Of a stretch of 46,132 bases of DNA, positions 1-7,184 are shown in pieces. The notes below the pieces were generated by a model, which was not told the origin of the DNA, did no database searches, and saw only the letters and a program-made list of their open reading frames with translations. Source of the stretch: a virus. The translations under genes were made by a program, and so were the position numbers. The stretch lies in the IMG/VR virus record IMGVR_UViG_3300046780_000058, positions 1-46,132 of that record; one strand, written 5' to 3'. Every line of letters starts with the position of its first letter. Position 1 is the first letter of the stretch.

Positions 1-12
1 ACCAGTATTTCG

Positions 13-30
13 TGTCCGCTGGCGTGGACA
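13..30. repeat. Hairpin A of the dyad
   Basis: TGTCC (13-17) and GGACA (26-30) form an 18-nt inverted repeat with an 8-nt loop. Its mirror partner is the equally long hairpin at 104-121, with the same stem sequence but a different loop. Both lie the same distance from the axis at 67. Confidence 0.75.
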
Positions 31-103
31 GTATTGAGAGTAGTGTTCTTTTATTTTTTTTTTTTTTTTTTTTTACTATATAATATTATCCCCCTACACC
101 ATA

Positions 104-121
104 TGTCCTAATAAGGGGACA
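104..121. repeat. Hairpin B of the dyad
   Basis: TGTCC (104-108) and GGACA (117-121) form an 18-nt inverted repeat with loop TAATAAGG. It has the same stem as hairpin A (13-30) and is placed symmetrically around the poly-T axis, which suggests two copies of one binding or cleavage site. Confidence 0.75.
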
Positions 122-207
122 GGATATACTGGTATATAGCGAGCCGGGAGAGAGGGTAGGGTATGCCTAAGTCCTTTATCCACCGCGCTTTAGCGGAAAT
201 CGGCGGG

Positions 208-258
208 TAGGAAAGATATAGGAAAGGACTACGAAAAGGGTAGGAAACAGGTAGGAAA
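208..258 (+). repeat. Five iterons at 11-bp spacing (TAGGAAA), right set
   Basis: TAGGAAA occurs at 208, 219, 241 and 252, with a variant TACGAAA at 230, so five units sit at exactly 11-bp steps. That is about one helical turn, which puts all sites on one face of the DNA. The left set at 45864-45914 has the opposite orientation and the same spacing. This is the pattern of an initiator- or regulator-binding array. Confidence 0.85.
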
Positions 259-368
259 CTCCCGACACCAGACAATATTATAAGTCTCTACACAATGATT
301 AGATTATGGTAGAGCTGGTTAATTATCAGGGATTACAGCCCGGCCATATTCTAAACAGCATAATAAAA

Positions 369-410
369 GTGTCACCTAAAGAGGACACAAAGTGTGCCAG
401 TAACGCACAC
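369..410. repeat. Two small tandem inverted repeats upstream of promoter
   Basis: GTGTC (369-373) can pair with GACAC (384-388), and GTGTGC (392-397) with GCACAC (405-410). They lie 57-98 bp upstream of the strong promoter at 467-496. They may be operators or parts of a leader RNA from the upstream promoter. Apart from these, I see nothing I can name in the stretch 259-466. Confidence 0.4.
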
Positions 411-466
411 ACTACAGGTTGGGGTCCGGAGCCAAATATCGTCAAAAAACTACCATATGTTGTGTA

Positions 467-496
467 TTGACACATTTCTCGGGATGTGCCTATAAT
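467..496 (+). promoter_or_regulatory. Strong sigma-70 promoter driving the main plus-strand operon
   Basis: TTGACA (467-472), an 18-bp spacer and TATAAT (491-496) match the bacterial sigma-70 consensus in both hexamers. The first gene starts at 570 with AAAGGACAG as ribosome site. A small dyad TGTG/CACA (461-464, 471-474) overlaps the -35 box and could be an operator. The promoter implies that early transcription uses the host RNA polymerase. Confidence 0.85.
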
Positions 497-569
497 GAGG
501 GGTCGCGCAAGCACCAGCTATTATTAGGACGCGACAATAAAATAACTCAGTTCCGAAAGGACAGTTACG

Positions 570-800
570 ATGAAAAGGTTTTTCTGCACAGAATGTAAGC
601 GAGTAGTGAGAGTCAGGCGACTTCCGGAAGGTATTTCGATTAATACTTCCGAAGCATTTTCCCCAGTTGACAGATTTGGAACGTGTGATTTTCACAATGG
701 TTCACTGTCACGCCCCACATTTCAGTCCCGCCAGCGTATCGTCAAAGCCATTAAGAAAGTTTCAGCAATTGTGAATACTCCAAAGAAAGGTAAACGATAA
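570..800 (+). CDS. Small Cys-containing basic protein, first gene after the promoter
   Basis: 76 residues, not recognised. The N-terminus has a CxxC pair (FFCTECKR) and a third Cys near residue 39, hinting at a small metal-binding fold. The C-terminus is basic and rich in lysine. AAAGGACAG precedes the ATG, and the stop TAA overlaps the next ATG (TAATG at 798-802). As the first gene of the operon it is a candidate early host-takeover factor; that is inference. Confidence 0.75.
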   Translation: MKRFFCTECKRVVRVRRLPEGISINTSEAFSPVDRFGTCDFHNGSLSRPTFQSRQRIVKAIKKVSAIVNTPKKGKR

Positions 801-955
801 TGCGTTCCGTTATCATTAACTTTCTTGACGGATACTGGAAAATTGGTCTGATGCAGGATATGGTCGTTATGCATCGGGTCGATACTTCTAACTATCACAA
901 TATTGGAAGCATCGTTTCCAATTGGATTATTAACAATACTGTGGATACACTCTAA
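800..955 (+). CDS. Small hypothetical protein (51 aa)
   Basis: ATG at 800 overlaps the stop of the previous gene as TAATG, and its own TAA at 953-955 overlaps the ATG of the next gene in the same way. The 51-residue product (starts MRSVIINFLDGYWKIG) has no recognisable motif. The tight stop-start coupling on both sides is the main evidence that it is translated. Confidence 0.6.
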   Translation: MRSVIINFLDGYWKIGLMQDMVVMHRVDTSNYHNIGSIVSNWIINNTVDTL

Positions 956-1746
956 TGTTGCATACTTTCAAAGCCGGGACCATCGACCCAACGAAATGTG
1001 TCACCTGCAAACGTGCGGCTGATATGCATGATTGCGATATTTGTGGCGCTCAGGATGTTAGCGTCCAAGTAAAGTTTGGCAATATGCTAATGTGCGGCCC
1101 ATGCACTGAGAACGAAGAACGTCTGTATGCTGAGTCCCAGCGCCCTGAAAATGTGGCTGCTCGTGTCGAGACTCAACAAAAGGCCGCTGAGATTAATGCG
1201 GTCCTGAATCAGGCGAAAACAATCGATGAATCAGTCACAGTCAAGTCAGAGATTTTCAATGCTGAGACTGTTTCACTCGATGAGATTAAGGCCGCTATTG
1301 AAGCGGACGCCGCTATCGAAAACAAGCCTTTCGCATTAGCCGAACAAGTTAAAGCACGTTTTGAGCATCTCACTAACGTGGTGTTCGAGCTAAACAATCA
1401 GATAGTTGAAGCTACCAATCGTCAGAAAGCTATTCAGGTTTACTTGAATCAGCTTGCTAATAAGCTACGCGCTGAAGAACGCGAAAAGCTTAAAATCAGC
1501 GACCTGTCATATCAGCCAAAACCAGTCAAGTCTGCTACACCTAAGCCGATTAAGACTAGCGGCGCCAAGAAAAATAAGGCGCTCGACAAGGCTGAATTGC
1601 GGAAATACGCTGCTGAATTGGGCGTCGCGGAATTCACGCTACAGTCTATTATCGTTTCAAAGGGTGTCACGGTTCAAGTAGCCGCCAACATTCTGCGTGA
1701 GAAACTTGCTATCATGAAGTCTAGTCTCAAAAAGGAAGGTGTGTAA
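955..1746 (+). CDS. Zinc-ribbon plus coiled-coil protein, unknown function
   Basis: 263 residues. The first 50 contain three CxxC-type pairs (CVTC, CDIC, CGPC), a double zinc-ribbon pattern. Residues about 60-170 are rich in A/E/K/Q with heptad-like spacing, likely helical or coiled-coil. A K/P-rich linker leads to a C-terminal helical segment (AELRKYAAELGVAEF...) that looks like a small SAP/HTH-like domain. Start and stop overlap the neighbours as TAATG. It could bind nucleic acid; I do not recognise a named family. Confidence 0.85.
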   Translation: MLHTFKAGTIDPTKCVTCKRAADMHDCDICGAQDVSVQVKFGNMLMCGPCTENEERLYAESQRPENVAARVETQQKAAEINAVLNQAKTIDESVTVKSEIFNAETVSLDEIKAAIEADAAIENKPFALAEQVKARFEHLTNVVFELNNQIVEATNRQKAIQVYLNQLANKLRAEEREKLKISDLSYQPKPVKSATPKPIKTSGAKKNKALDKAELRKYAAELGVAEFTLQSIIVSKGVTVQVAANILREKLAIMKSSLKKEGV

Positions 1747-1820
1747 TGATAGCCATACTTTTCTTCATATGCTTTTCCGTTGTAGTAACCGGACTAGTTT
1801 TCATCTATCTGGTGAAATAA
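1746..1820 (+). CDS. 24-residue single transmembrane peptide
   Basis: ATG at 1746 overlaps the previous stop (TAATG), and the TAA at 1818-1820 overlaps the next ATG. The product starts MIAILFFICFSVVVTGL and ends with a lysine, so nearly the whole chain is one hydrophobic helix. The two couplings and the clean hydrophobic composition argue for a real membrane micropeptide. The role is unknown; superinfection exclusion or membrane modulation are possibilities. Confidence 0.6.
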   Translation: MIAILFFICFSVVVTGLVFIYLVK

Positions 1821-2077
1821 TGGAACAAACTACTTTTCCAATAGCGCCGGATACTGATATTCAATTCGGCAATGTGCTGTATCACGCATACAGTCTCAAG
1901 ACTCTCACAGAAAATGGATTCCGTCAGTCTAATGGGCCGCATTGCTGGCTTTTCATTTACTGTGTATGTTGCAAGTCGTATCGTTGGGCACGTCGCTACT
2001 ATCGTTTTCAGGTAGGCTGCATGGTCTGCGAACATTGCAACAATGCTAACGAGTCAACTATTTTGAATCTGGTGTAA
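1820..2077 (+). CDS. Small zinc-ribbon-like protein (85 aa)
   Basis: The reading frame is open from 1739, but ATG 1820 (MEQTTFPIAP...) is chosen because it forms a TAATG overlap with the 24-aa peptide gene, and the upstream codons overlap other genes. Cys pairs CVCC and CEHC, about 20 residues apart, suggest a zinc ribbon. An aromatic/basic strip lies between them (YRWARRYYRF). Not recognised as a named family. It directly precedes the SprT-SNF2 gene by one base. Confidence 0.7.
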   Translation: MEQTTFPIAPDTDIQFGNVLYHAYSLKTLTENGFRQSNGPHCWLFIYCVCCKSYRWARRYYRFQVGCMVCEHCNNANESTILNLV

Positions 2078-2078
2078 T

Positions 2079-4232
2079 ATGAATAGACAAGACGCATACA
2101 ATCTAACTAAAGATGAGCTTAAAGCTCACGGTTTGACTGAGTGGGGCGTTCGTATGTCTCAGGACATTAACGCGCCGTTTCTTGGAATGTGCATGTATAA
2201 GGATAAGGTTATCATCCTTAACGCGCATCATGTTGACGTTCACCCGTATCTGGAAATTGTGGATACGATTAAACATGAAGTAGCCCACGCACTTTGCCCC
2301 GGACATGGACATGACGATGTATGGTCTCAAAAAGCCCGTGACATTGGCTGCACTAATACGTTACCCTGCTCACATCTTTCGCTGCCGATGCATGTTATTG
2401 ATGCTATTCGTAGCGGACAGATGGTGGAAATGGAAGTCGAAGAAAAGGTAATCACACAAGTTATTCGCACACCGAAGTATACTGTTACTCGGTTGCAGGA
2501 TAAATGTCCTGATTGTGGTAAAGTAGCCGTCGAAAAGTTCTCATTCGAGACTATCGATAAGGCTGGCAACACAGTTAAGATGATTACTCTTGAGTGCTTC
2601 CACATTATCAAGAAAATCATTCCACGCGGCACACCATTCGAGACGATGGTTTCTAACGGTTGGAAACCAGAAGTAGCCGAATGTAAGCATGATTGGGATA
2701 AGCATCAGTGCAGACTCTGTAATGAGTTTCGCCTTATGCCATTCCAAATCAAAGGTGCAATGTCATGTGAGTCTGGCCTTTCAATGCAGAAAGGTTTTGG
2801 ACTATTCGATGACATGGGACTTGGTAAAACAGTTCAGGCATTAGCTGTAATCAAGTTTCACTGGGAAATCTACACACCTACGCTATACGTTGTGAAGTCT
2901 GCTATCACATTCCAGTGGTTAAAGCAGATTCACCGTTGGCTCGGCCCTACATTTTTGGGACAGATTATCAAGTCTGGTAAAGACCCAATTCTGCCGGGCC
3001 TCAAGACATACATCATCAGCTACGATTTGTTGCGTCGTATTAAGCGTGAGAAATTACACGCTGTTGGATTCAAGCTGGTAATTCTCGATGAGTGCCAGCA
3101 GATTAAGAATCCTGATTCCACGCGCACACAGGAAGTTCGCAAGTTAGTTGGATTGCCTAACGTTAAGGTTATCCCACTTTCAGGAACACCGTGGAAGAAT
3201 CGTGGTGGTGAGTTTTTCCCTGTGTTGAATATGATGGACCCCATTAAGTTCCATTCATATCAGCACTACCTTGAAACGTGGGTTAGTTACTACTATCAAG
3301 GTAATCAGAAGAAAATGGGCGGAATTAAGAACGTCAAGAGATTCCGCGAATTCACTGAGTCAATGCTGATTCGCCGTGAGTTCAATGAAGTGATTGAGGA
3401 TTTTCCAGAAATCAACCGCATGAAATTGAATGTGCAGTTGGACGATTTGCAACAGGATACCTACGATGATGAAGTTTCTGATTTCGTCAAGTGGTATAAT
3501 GAGGCAGTAATCGGTGGAGAGGAAGATTCTCTCAATGGCCTTGAATTGTTGGCGAAAATGTCCCGTATGCGTCACATTACGGGCCTTGCTAAGATACCGG
3601 CTACACTTGGTTTCATCGAAGAATTTGTCGAGGATACCGATAAGAAGCTGGTAGTATTCGTTCATCACAAAGATGTGGGTGAGCTAATGTATGGGGCGCT
3701 GAAAGATACACAGCATCCTATATATGGTGAGCTTGCAAAGACACTGATTTCTGAGAATGTCAGCGTATTCAAGTATACGTCTGAACTGTCAGATAGTGAA
3801 CGGTTTGAAATGCAGGAACTGTTCAATAAGACACCACGCGCTATTATGATTGCATCTACACTGGCTTGTGGTGAAGGTGTTGACTTGCAATCATGCGCTG
3901 ATAGCGTAATGCATGAACGTCAGTGGAATCCACAGAATGAGGACCAAGCAGCACCCGGTCGCTTCCGTCGTATCGGGCAACTGTCAAAGGTTATCAATGT
4001 GACATTCACTGAGGCTGAGGGAACTATCGATGAACATCTCGATTACATCATCAGCACAAAGCGTAGACACTTCCATGAAGTTATGAATAAAGGCGAAGTG
4101 CCAGTATTCAATCAGGGAGAGTTTGCGAAGCAGCTTGCAGAGTTAATCGTGAACAAGCACAAGGAACGTAACAAGGGTAAGGCAAAGCCTGTTATCGTTA
4201 AGTCTGTGACTGCGCAAGCGTCATTCAGGTAA
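2079..4232 (+). CDS. SprT-like metalloprotease fused to SNF2-family DNA helicase/translocase
   Basis: 717 residues. The N-terminus (about 1-100) carries the SprT signature: zinc-protease motif HEVAH at 66-70, then GHGHDDVW, where H76 or H78 could be the third ligand. Next come Cys clusters near 143-146 and 202-214. From about residue 219 there is a SNF2 core: Walker A DDMGLGKT (244-251), DEAD-type box DECQ (337-340), SGTPW, and a C-terminal half with FRRIGQ corresponding to motif VI. SprT proteins cleave DNA-protein crosslinks; SNF2 ATPases move on duplex DNA. The fusion suggests clearing of protein roadblocks from phage DNA. Activity is inferred; the domains are clear. Confidence 0.9.
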   Translation: MNRQDAYNLTKDELKAHGLTEWGVRMSQDINAPFLGMCMYKDKVIILNAHHVDVHPYLEIVDTIKHEVAHALCPGHGHDDVWSQKARDIGCTNTLPCSHLSLPMHVIDAIRSGQMVEMEVEEKVITQVIRTPKYTVTRLQDKCPDCGKVAVEKFSFETIDKAGNTVKMITLECFHIIKKIIPRGTPFETMVSNGWKPEVAECKHDWDKHQCRLCNEFRLMPFQIKGAMSCESGLSMQKGFGLFDDMGLGKTVQALAVIKFHWEIYTPTLYVVKSAITFQWLKQIHRWLGPTFLGQIIKSGKDPILPGLKTYIISYDLLRRIKREKLHAVGFKLVILDECQQIKNPDSTRTQEVRKLVGLPNVKVIPLSGTPWKNRGGEFFPVLNMMDPIKFHSYQHYLETWVSYYYQGNQKKMGGIKNVKRFREFTESMLIRREFNEVIEDFPEINRMKLNVQLDDLQQDTYDDEVSDFVKWYNEAVIGGEEDSLNGLELLAKMSRMRHITGLAKIPATLGFIEEFVEDTDKKLVVFVHHKDVGELMYGALKDTQHPIYGELAKTLISENVSVFKYTSELSDSERFEMQELFNKTPRAIMIASTLACGEGVDLQSCADSVMHERQWNPQNEDQAAPGRFRRIGQLSKVINVTFTEAEGTIDEHLDYIISTKRRHFHEVMNKGEVPVFNQGEFAKQLAELIVNKHKERNKGKAKPVIVKSVTAQASFR

Positions 4233-4243
4233 TTTAGTCTAAG

Positions 4244-4278
4244 TAGGACTCACGAGCCATAATGGTTCGTGGGTCTTA
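4244..4278 (+). ncRNA. Long intergenic RNA hairpin, possible RNase III site
   Basis: Bases 4244-4258 pair with 4264-4278 over 15 consecutive pairs (three G-U), with the 5-nt loop ATAAT. No T run follows, so it is unlikely to be a standard terminator. It begins 12 bases after the SNF2 stop and ends 17 bases before the next ATG. CTAAGTAGGACTC (4239-4251) recurs in the intergenic region at 10213-10225. Similar hairpins between T7 early genes are RNase III processing sites. Confidence 0.6.
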
Positions 4279-4295
4279 TCGTATACTAAACTATT

Positions 4296-4613
4296 ATGAC
4301 TACATCACTACAGCGTAAGCATTATCTCAAAGACGGTATCTGTCCGAACTGTAAGATTAGACCAATAGTTCCAACACATACTGCTTGTGAGACATGCAGA
4401 GAAGCTAACCATAAATGGATGGAGGCTAATAAAGAACATACTAGAATTAGGAATAAGATTAGATACGATAGACTAGTCAGTCTAGGATTGTGTGTCAGTT
4501 GTAAGAAACCAACGGACGGTAGAAAGTATTGTCAAGTATGTCAGGACAAAATTAACGCCCGTCGTGCTTATTACAAGCCACTACATTCTAGGAATAAGTG
4601 GAGTAAACGATAA
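4296..4613 (+). CDS. Duplicated zinc-ribbon protein (105 aa)
   Basis: Two Cys4 modules: CPNC...CETC in the first third and CVSC...CQVC in the last third, separated by a basic helical stretch. The composition is strongly basic (Lys, Arg, Tyr), suggesting nucleic-acid binding. The stop TAA overlaps the ATG of the next gene. The Cys layout resembles the zinc frame of HNH-associated proteins, but there is no HNH triad, so I do not call it a nuclease. Confidence 0.8.
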   Translation: MTTSLQRKHYLKDGICPNCKIRPIVPTHTACETCREANHKWMEANKEHTRIRNKIRYDRLVSLGLCVSCKKPTDGRKYCQVCQDKINARRAYYKPLHSRNKWSKR

Positions 4614-4876
4614 TGACAAAGGAGACTGAGACAATGGTAGTCAAGAATCGTAACAAGAGGCAGCCTTTCATCAACAAGTTCTATGTTGGCTCAACTGACA
4701 TGGCGCGTCACTATTTTAAGGGACTTAACCCTAATAATACTTTTCCTACTGTGGATGAGGCTCTCGAAGTCGCAAAAGCTAGGGTCGAGTCTGGACAGTC
4801 TGAGTGCGAGATGATTGTGCAGGTAGTTCGCATAGTTAAGCGCGCTAATCGTCCTGTCACTGTGGTGAAACTGTAA
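4613..4876 (+). CDS. Hypothetical protein, 80-87 aa
   Basis: There are two possible starts: ATG 4613, which overlaps the previous stop (TAATG), and ATG 4634 (MVVKNRNKRQ), which has AAGGAG nine bases upstream. Both are in frame and I cannot decide. The protein has a basic N-terminus, a central acidic helix (VDEALEVAKARVESGQ) and a C-terminal beta-like stretch. No family recognised. The stop overlaps the ATG of a 34-codon gene. Confidence 0.75.
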   Translation: MTKETETMVVKNRNKRQPFINKFYVGSTDMARHYFKGLNPNNTFPTVDEALEVAKARVESGQSECEMIVQVVRIVKRANRPVTVVKL

Positions 4877-4980
4877 TGACTTTCCATCTATTCTGTAATA
4901 TCTGCCACAAATGGTGGGTAGGATATGGTCGTATCGCCCGTTGCTGTGGTCAACAACCAGAAGTAATTAGGAGAGACTAA
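4876..4980 (+). CDS. 34-residue zinc-finger-like microprotein
   Basis: ATG 4876 overlaps the upstream stop (TAATG) and its TAA at 4978-4980 overlaps the ATG of the next gene. The product begins MTFHLFCNICHKWWVGYG and contains CxxC plus a CC pair 14 residues later, the minimum for one zinc site. It lacks a clear ribosome site of its own, so translation would rely on coupling. Confidence 0.6.
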   Translation: MTFHLFCNICHKWWVGYGRIARCCGQQPEVIRRD

Positions 4981-5402
4981 TGAATAGAGAACAATGGCTC
5001 GCATTTGCCAAAGAACACCGACAGGAGATTATCAGTCTCATGGCTGATTATCATCCACGTAATCGTCGTGTAAAAGGTATTCCTGCTGGCGCACAAGATG
5101 ATATAGTTGGTGCCGCAGAAGAAGCCTGTCAGAATGTGCGTAAACGAATTCTGGAAGATGCTTCCAAAATTGAAAACTTGGAACCAGCTACCGTATTATT
5201 CTCACGCGCTCTCGATAGTGACAATGTAGATGTAATCATGGGATTACTGTGGGATACGTGGTTTGGTGTCCCTGAGTCTCAATCGTTTGCATGGTCACTA
5301 GTCGGTTTCAAAGAAATCGTCGCGTTAATGGATGGTATTGAAGGAGAGCATAACGATGGAGATGGAAATTCTGGAACAATTACTTCTAAAGGAAACTCTT
5401 AA
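4980..5402 (+). CDS. Hypothetical protein, 140 aa
   Basis: AGGAGAGACTA precedes the ATG. Mostly helical by composition, with a Trp-rich central part (LLWDTWFGVPESQSFAWSL). The last 15 codons overlap the next gene in another frame, and the tail (GDGNSGTITSKGNS) looks disordered. No family recognised. Context: early operon upstream of the recombination nuclease. Confidence 0.75.
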   Translation: MNREQWLAFAKEHRQEIISLMADYHPRNRRVKGIPAGAQDDIVGAAEEACQNVRKRILEDASKIENLEPATVLFSRALDSDNVDVIMGLLWDTWFGVPESQSFAWSLVGFKEIVALMDGIEGEHNDGDGNSGTITSKGNS

Positions 5403-5619
5403 GATAGTTCAATTACGTGGTGCTGTTACGGCCACAGAATTAGCTGTCACTGTTGCTGGTAATTTGTATCCAACTACATATTCTGGCAAAGACTACATCA
5501 ATTATCTTGACACTCTAGTTAAGAAGGGTGTTATCAAGGAAGTTCAGTATGTTCTTCCTGACCAATTGGATAGAATTAAGTCGGTGTATTTCCCGGCTGG
5601 AACTAGATTGGAATTATGA
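5356..5619 (+). CDS. Winged-helix-like small protein, 87 aa
   Basis: ATG 5356 is chosen over the upstream in-frame ATG 5332 because AAGGAGAG lies at a good distance before it. The protein begins MEMEILEQLLLKETLKIV, followed by a pattern (helix, ATELAVTVAGNLY, helix YINYLDTLVKKGVI, then a beta pair) that fits a winged-helix DNA-binding fold of about 85 residues. That fold is an inference by eye. The stop overlaps the next start as ATGA. Confidence 0.65.
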   Translation: MEMEILEQLLLKETLKIVQLRGAVTATELAVTVAGNLYPTTYSGKDYINYLDTLVKKGVIKEVQYVLPDQLDRIKSVYFPAGTRLEL

Positions 5620-5774
5620 CTATCATAGTCTACAATCCTAACTATATTCACCCCAACGAGATAGCGCGGCTATTACGTGAATGTGAGGATAAAGGTATTC
5701 TGGCTACTACTGTGACGCATCACAATACTAATCAGAAACCACTATACATTCAGACTGTTGAAAGGGACAAATGA
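5616..5774 (+). CDS. Small hypothetical protein, 52 aa
   Basis: ATG 5616 overlaps the previous stop (ATGA), and its own stop TGA 5772-5774 overlaps the ATG of the nuclease gene in the same manner. The product starts MTIIVYNPNYIHPNEIARLL and has an alternating helix/strand composition. Not recognised. Coupling to both sides supports translation. Confidence 0.6.
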   Translation: MTIIVYNPNYIHPNEIARLLRECEDKGILATTVTHHNTNQKPLYIQTVERDK

Positions 5775-6907
5775 CATTCCCACCTGATGAAAGAACTGTG
5801 GGTGAAACGAATCTGCAAGAGATAGTCGAAATCCCTATGTATGGGAAGAAGCATATAGTGCTGGACGCCACTGTGCTGACCACACTTATGAACTGCCCAC
5901 GCTTGGCAGATTTTCGTTTCAATCATAACTTCATATCAATTGGTGGGAAGTCAAACTCACTCGAATGTGGTTCGATTGTCCACACATTCCTTGAGTTTTA
6001 TTATCAGTCCATCATTCGTGGTGCGACTCGTGATAAAGCTGAGGGATTTGCATTTGCAGCCGCTGAGATGTATATTCAGGGTTGTAAGTATTGCACAGAT
6101 TTTAAGCCACACGATTGTAAGATGTGTGAGGGCACTGGATACTTTGAAAGTGAAAGTATTGGTGATAACGCAATCATCGACAAACGTGTGTGTCAGGAAC
6201 AAGGCTGTGTAGGTGGTAAGATAACTAAGCCTATATGCGGCCATCAGATAGACCAATTTCCCGGCACTCCTAATACGCCACGCACTCCGGATAAAGACAA
6301 TCCGCGTGAGAAGTATAAGATTGGTTGGGCGTGGGTTCTTGAGACTTGCCAACAGTATCTTGACCACTATCGCAATGACCATTGGGTTCCTTTGGAAACT
6401 GAGATAGTTAAAGGACAGATACTATATGAGGATGATGAAGTTCGCATCCTTTGGAAAGCCAAGCTCGATATTGTGATGGATAACAATCAGGGTGTTTACC
6501 CGGTTGATACCAAAACAATGAAGCAGCGTCGTGATACTGTCTCTCTGAACAATCAGTTCATTGGGCAGTGTCTTGTAATGGGAACTCGCAATGTGTTCAT
6601 TAACAAAGTGGGTTTCCAAACTACTCTTAAACCAGAGGAGAAATTCGAGAGAGTTCCTGTCTCCTACTCTGCCCCGCGCTTAATGGAGTGGCAATCAGAG
6701 ATTCTGCCATACTACGGTAAACTGTTACTCATGTATGCAGAAACTGGTTATTGGCCTCCAAACTTCACCAATTGTGAATCGAAGTTCGGTAAGTGTTCAT
6801 TCTTTGGTATCTGCGAATCACAACCAGATATGAGAGAAGAAGAACTTAAGCTTCATTTCATGATAGGAAAGGAATGGAATCCGACTAATGACACAGAAGA
6901 AGATTAA
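5771..6907 (+). CDS. Cas4/RecB-like PD-(D/E)XK exonuclease with iron-sulfur staple and DnaJ-type zinc insertion
   Basis: 378 residues. C42 plus C335, C342 and C348 match the split four-Cys arrangement that holds a 4Fe-4S cluster in Cas4/AddB-type nucleases. GSIVH (68-71, with H71), KLD (231-233) and DTK (246-248) give the PD-(D/E)XK catalytic set. Between the N-terminal helix and the core, residues 105-156 carry CKYC, CKMCEGTG and CQEQGC, a DnaJ-like zinc-finger pattern not normal for this family. The gene lies upstream of a Sak4-like ATPase and an SSB-like gene, so a role in resecting DNA ends for recombination-dependent replication is likely. Confidence 0.85.
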   Translation: MTFPPDERTVGETNLQEIVEIPMYGKKHIVLDATVLTTLMNCPRLADFRFNHNFISIGGKSNSLECGSIVHTFLEFYYQSIIRGATRDKAEGFAFAAAEMYIQGCKYCTDFKPHDCKMCEGTGYFESESIGDNAIIDKRVCQEQGCVGGKITKPICGHQIDQFPGTPNTPRTPDKDNPREKYKIGWAWVLETCQQYLDHYRNDHWVPLETEIVKGQILYEDDEVRILWKAKLDIVMDNNQGVYPVDTKTMKQRRDTVSLNNQFIGQCLVMGTRNVFINKVGFQTTLKPEEKFERVPVSYSAPRLMEWQSEILPYYGKLLLMYAETGYWPPNFTNCESKFGKCSFFGICESQPDMREEELKLHFMIGKEWNPTNDTEED

Positions 6908-7184
6908 TCACGTTCATCGTTATAAGAGGGTAAACCTTGCTAGAAATCCCGGCAAGGAATATCTTGTATTACGATGCACAAAACCTACATGCTCACACTA
7001 TGTTCCAGTGGAACTAGCGTTAGGTAAGATGTGTGAGTGTAATCGATGTGAACAAGTGATGATTCTTGACAAGGTGTCTGTGAATCTTGCACTTCCACAC
7101 TGTTTAGCTTGCACTAAGAGAAAGGAAACCAATGCCGAAGCAGTTGACGCTATTGCGGCCTTTCTTAAGGAAACTGGCAATTAG
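6888..7184 (+). CDS. Zinc-ribbon protein, 98 aa
   Basis: Overlaps the end of the nuclease gene by 20 bases. It contains several Cys pairs (RCTKPTC, CECNRC, CLAC) and an N-terminal His/Arg patch, consistent with one or two zinc sites; an acidic/alanine helix closes the protein. No family name recognised. It may act with the upstream nuclease or the downstream ATPase; only position supports that. Confidence 0.75.
   Translation: MTQKKINHVHRYKRVNLARNPGKEYLVLRCTKPTCSHYVPVELALGKMCECNRCEQVMILDKVSVNLALPHCLACTKRKETNAEAVDAIAAFLKETGN

Larger units (their letters stand above)
1..145. repeat. Terminal direct repeat, left copy
   Basis: The first 145 bases recur at 45989-46132. The only difference I find is the poly-T run: T21 at 54-74 here and T20 in the right copy. 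This shows that the contig closes on itself. It is either the overlap left by assembling a circular or permuted molecule, or a genuine short direct terminal repeat like those of T7-type phages. The repeat starts with ACCAGTAT, whose inverse ATACTGGT is at 126-133. Confidence 0.97.
1..258. other. Right arm and axis of a ~380-bp imperfect dyad; candidate replication origin or terminus
   Basis: When the circle is closed, elements on both sides of the contig junction mirror each other about position 67, inside the poly-T run. ACCAGTAT (1-8) mirrors ATACTGGT (126-133). The hairpin at 13-30 mirrors the hairpin at 104-121. GAGAGAGG (148-155) mirrors CCTCTCTC (45967-45974). CTAAG (167-171) mirrors CTTAG (45951-45955). 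The TAGGAAA iterons at 208-258 mirror the TTTCCTA iterons at 45864-45914. An AT-rich stretch lies next to the T run at 75-90. Iterons plus AT-rich DNA plus dyad symmetry are typical of protein-bound origins. The role is inferred; the symmetry is directly visible. Confidence 0.75.

Noticed and set aside
208-258. Iterons as a CRISPR array
   Set aside because: Units are 7 bp with 4-bp spacers, far too short for repeats and spacers, and there are no Cas operon genes; the Cas4-like nuclease is in a recombination cassette.
326-695. Minus-strand frames at 326-514 and 450-695
   Set aside because: They run across the plus-strand promoter, lack ribosome sites, and have no support from neighbours on that strand.
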